A stretch of 12,988 bases of DNA from Candidatus Dojkabacteria bacterium. GTDB lineage: Bacteria; Patescibacteriota; Dojkabacteria; SC72. Both the position numbers and the translations under genes were made by a program. Shown here piece by piece: positions 12,750 through 12,988 of the stretch. Where the stretch lies: assembly GCA_012514355.1 (NCBI GenBank), contig JAAZAL010000112.1:1-12988 (forward strand), read 5' to 3'. The notes beneath the pieces were generated by a model. It was not told the DNA's origin. It saw only the letters and a list, made by a program, of their open reading frames with translations, and did no database searches. Position 1 is the stretch's first letter. Each line of letters begins with the position of its first letter.

Positions 12750-12988
12750 TTAATAACAGAATCTAAGTCTTCAATCTTAACTCTCTTCTGTTCCATAGTG
12801 TCCCTATCTCTTACTGTAACAGTATCATTTTCTAATGATTCATAATCAACTGTAATACAGAATGGAGTACCAATTTCATCTTGGTATCTATATCTCTTAC
12901 CAATATTTCCTCTGTCATCCCATACGACTTTGTTGTTAGGAGATAACATAGTAAAAATATCTCTCGCCTTCTTAACAATCTCTTCCTT
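12746..12988 (-). CDS. glyS: Glycyl-tRNA synthetase (single-chain, class II), C-terminal part
   Basis: This is the C-terminal anticodon-binding domain of an alpha2-type GlyRS, the kind found in eukaryotes, archaea and many bacteria. It charges tRNA-Gly. Eighty residues are visible, running off the window (the frame stays open to 12988). The highly conserved block DDRGNIGKRYRYQDEIGTPFC, then ITVDYESLENDTVTVRDRDTMEQKRV, is diagnostic and matches GlyRS rather than ProRS or ThrRS, which share the domain. The ATG at 12949 is internal, not a start, because KEEIVKKARDIF precedes it in frame as in the family. The stop overlaps the convergent Gre-like gene by 4 nt. The symbol follows the single-chain type, sometimes called glyQS. 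Confidence 0.9.
   Translation of the reverse strand, partial: KEEIVKKARDIFTMLSPNNKVVWDDRGNIGKRYRYQDEIGTPFCITVDYESLENDTVTVRDRDTMEQKRVKIEDLDSVIN

Noticed and set aside
1..12988. CRISPR array or large repeat arrays
   Set aside because: No regularly spaced direct repeats were seen; the only repeats are the transposon ends, the 12-bp pair before HU, and the internal gene duplication.

Overview
The window is AT-rich bacterial DNA (roughly one-third GC over most of its length) with very tightly packed housekeeping genes. Genes for RNase P RNA, Fmt, QueA, Tgt, RNase Y, HU, TrmD, GreA-type factors and a eukaryote/Gram-positive-type GlyRS make it bacterial. Four features suggest a small-genome lineage such as the Patescibacteria/CPR: extreme compactness, an archaeal-type UMP kinase, a near absence of Shine-Dalgarno sites, and small membrane-anchored proteins without clear relatives. 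That placement is an inference; no single feature proves it. TGA serves as a stop for two genes, so the standard bacterial code fits.

Layout. Positions 1-170 hold the 3' part of RNase P RNA. A small acidic protein with a duplicated motif follows (224-760) and converges on fmt (757-1704, minus). Divergent from fmt is queA-tgt (1756-3798), the last two enzymes of queuosine tRNA modification. The 3' end of tgt is abruptly GC-rich and runs into a small element carrying a Y1 (RAYT/IS200-like) transposase (3784-4294) with 18-bp imperfect inverted ends; the tgt stop codon lies inside one of those ends. RNase Y (4532-6052) comes next, with two hairpins behind it. A roughly 450-bp non-coding stretch leads to HU (6506-6787), the only gene here with a strong Shine-Dalgarno site, closed by a textbook intrinsic terminator.

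Positions 6938-9832 look like an operon: a secreted or anchored CAP-domain/Ig-like protein, a nine-helix membrane protein of unknown function, and an archaeal-type UMP kinase joined to it by an ATGA overlap. A GreA factor (minus) converges on the kinase, and a tRNA-Glu(CUC) gene lies upstream of GreA. On the minus strand at 10530-11423 there is a small signal-peptide/two-helix protein followed in the same frame by a membrane-anchored CYTH-domain protein that has no ATG, GTG or TTG start covering its essential N-terminus. Divergent from these are trmD (11535-12185) and a second, divergent GreA-family protein (12270-12749), which overlaps the end of a glycyl-tRNA synthetase gene running off the window.

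Functionally most of the window serves translation and tRNA maturation (RNase P, Fmt, QueA, Tgt, TrmD, tRNA-Glu, GlyRS), RNA turnover and transcription elongation (RNase Y, two Gre factors) and the nucleoid (HU). The less ordinary parts are the CYTH start-codon puzzle, the tgt/transposon junction, the Gre paralogue with an altered tip, the duplicated-motif protein, and the CAP/membrane/kinase operon.
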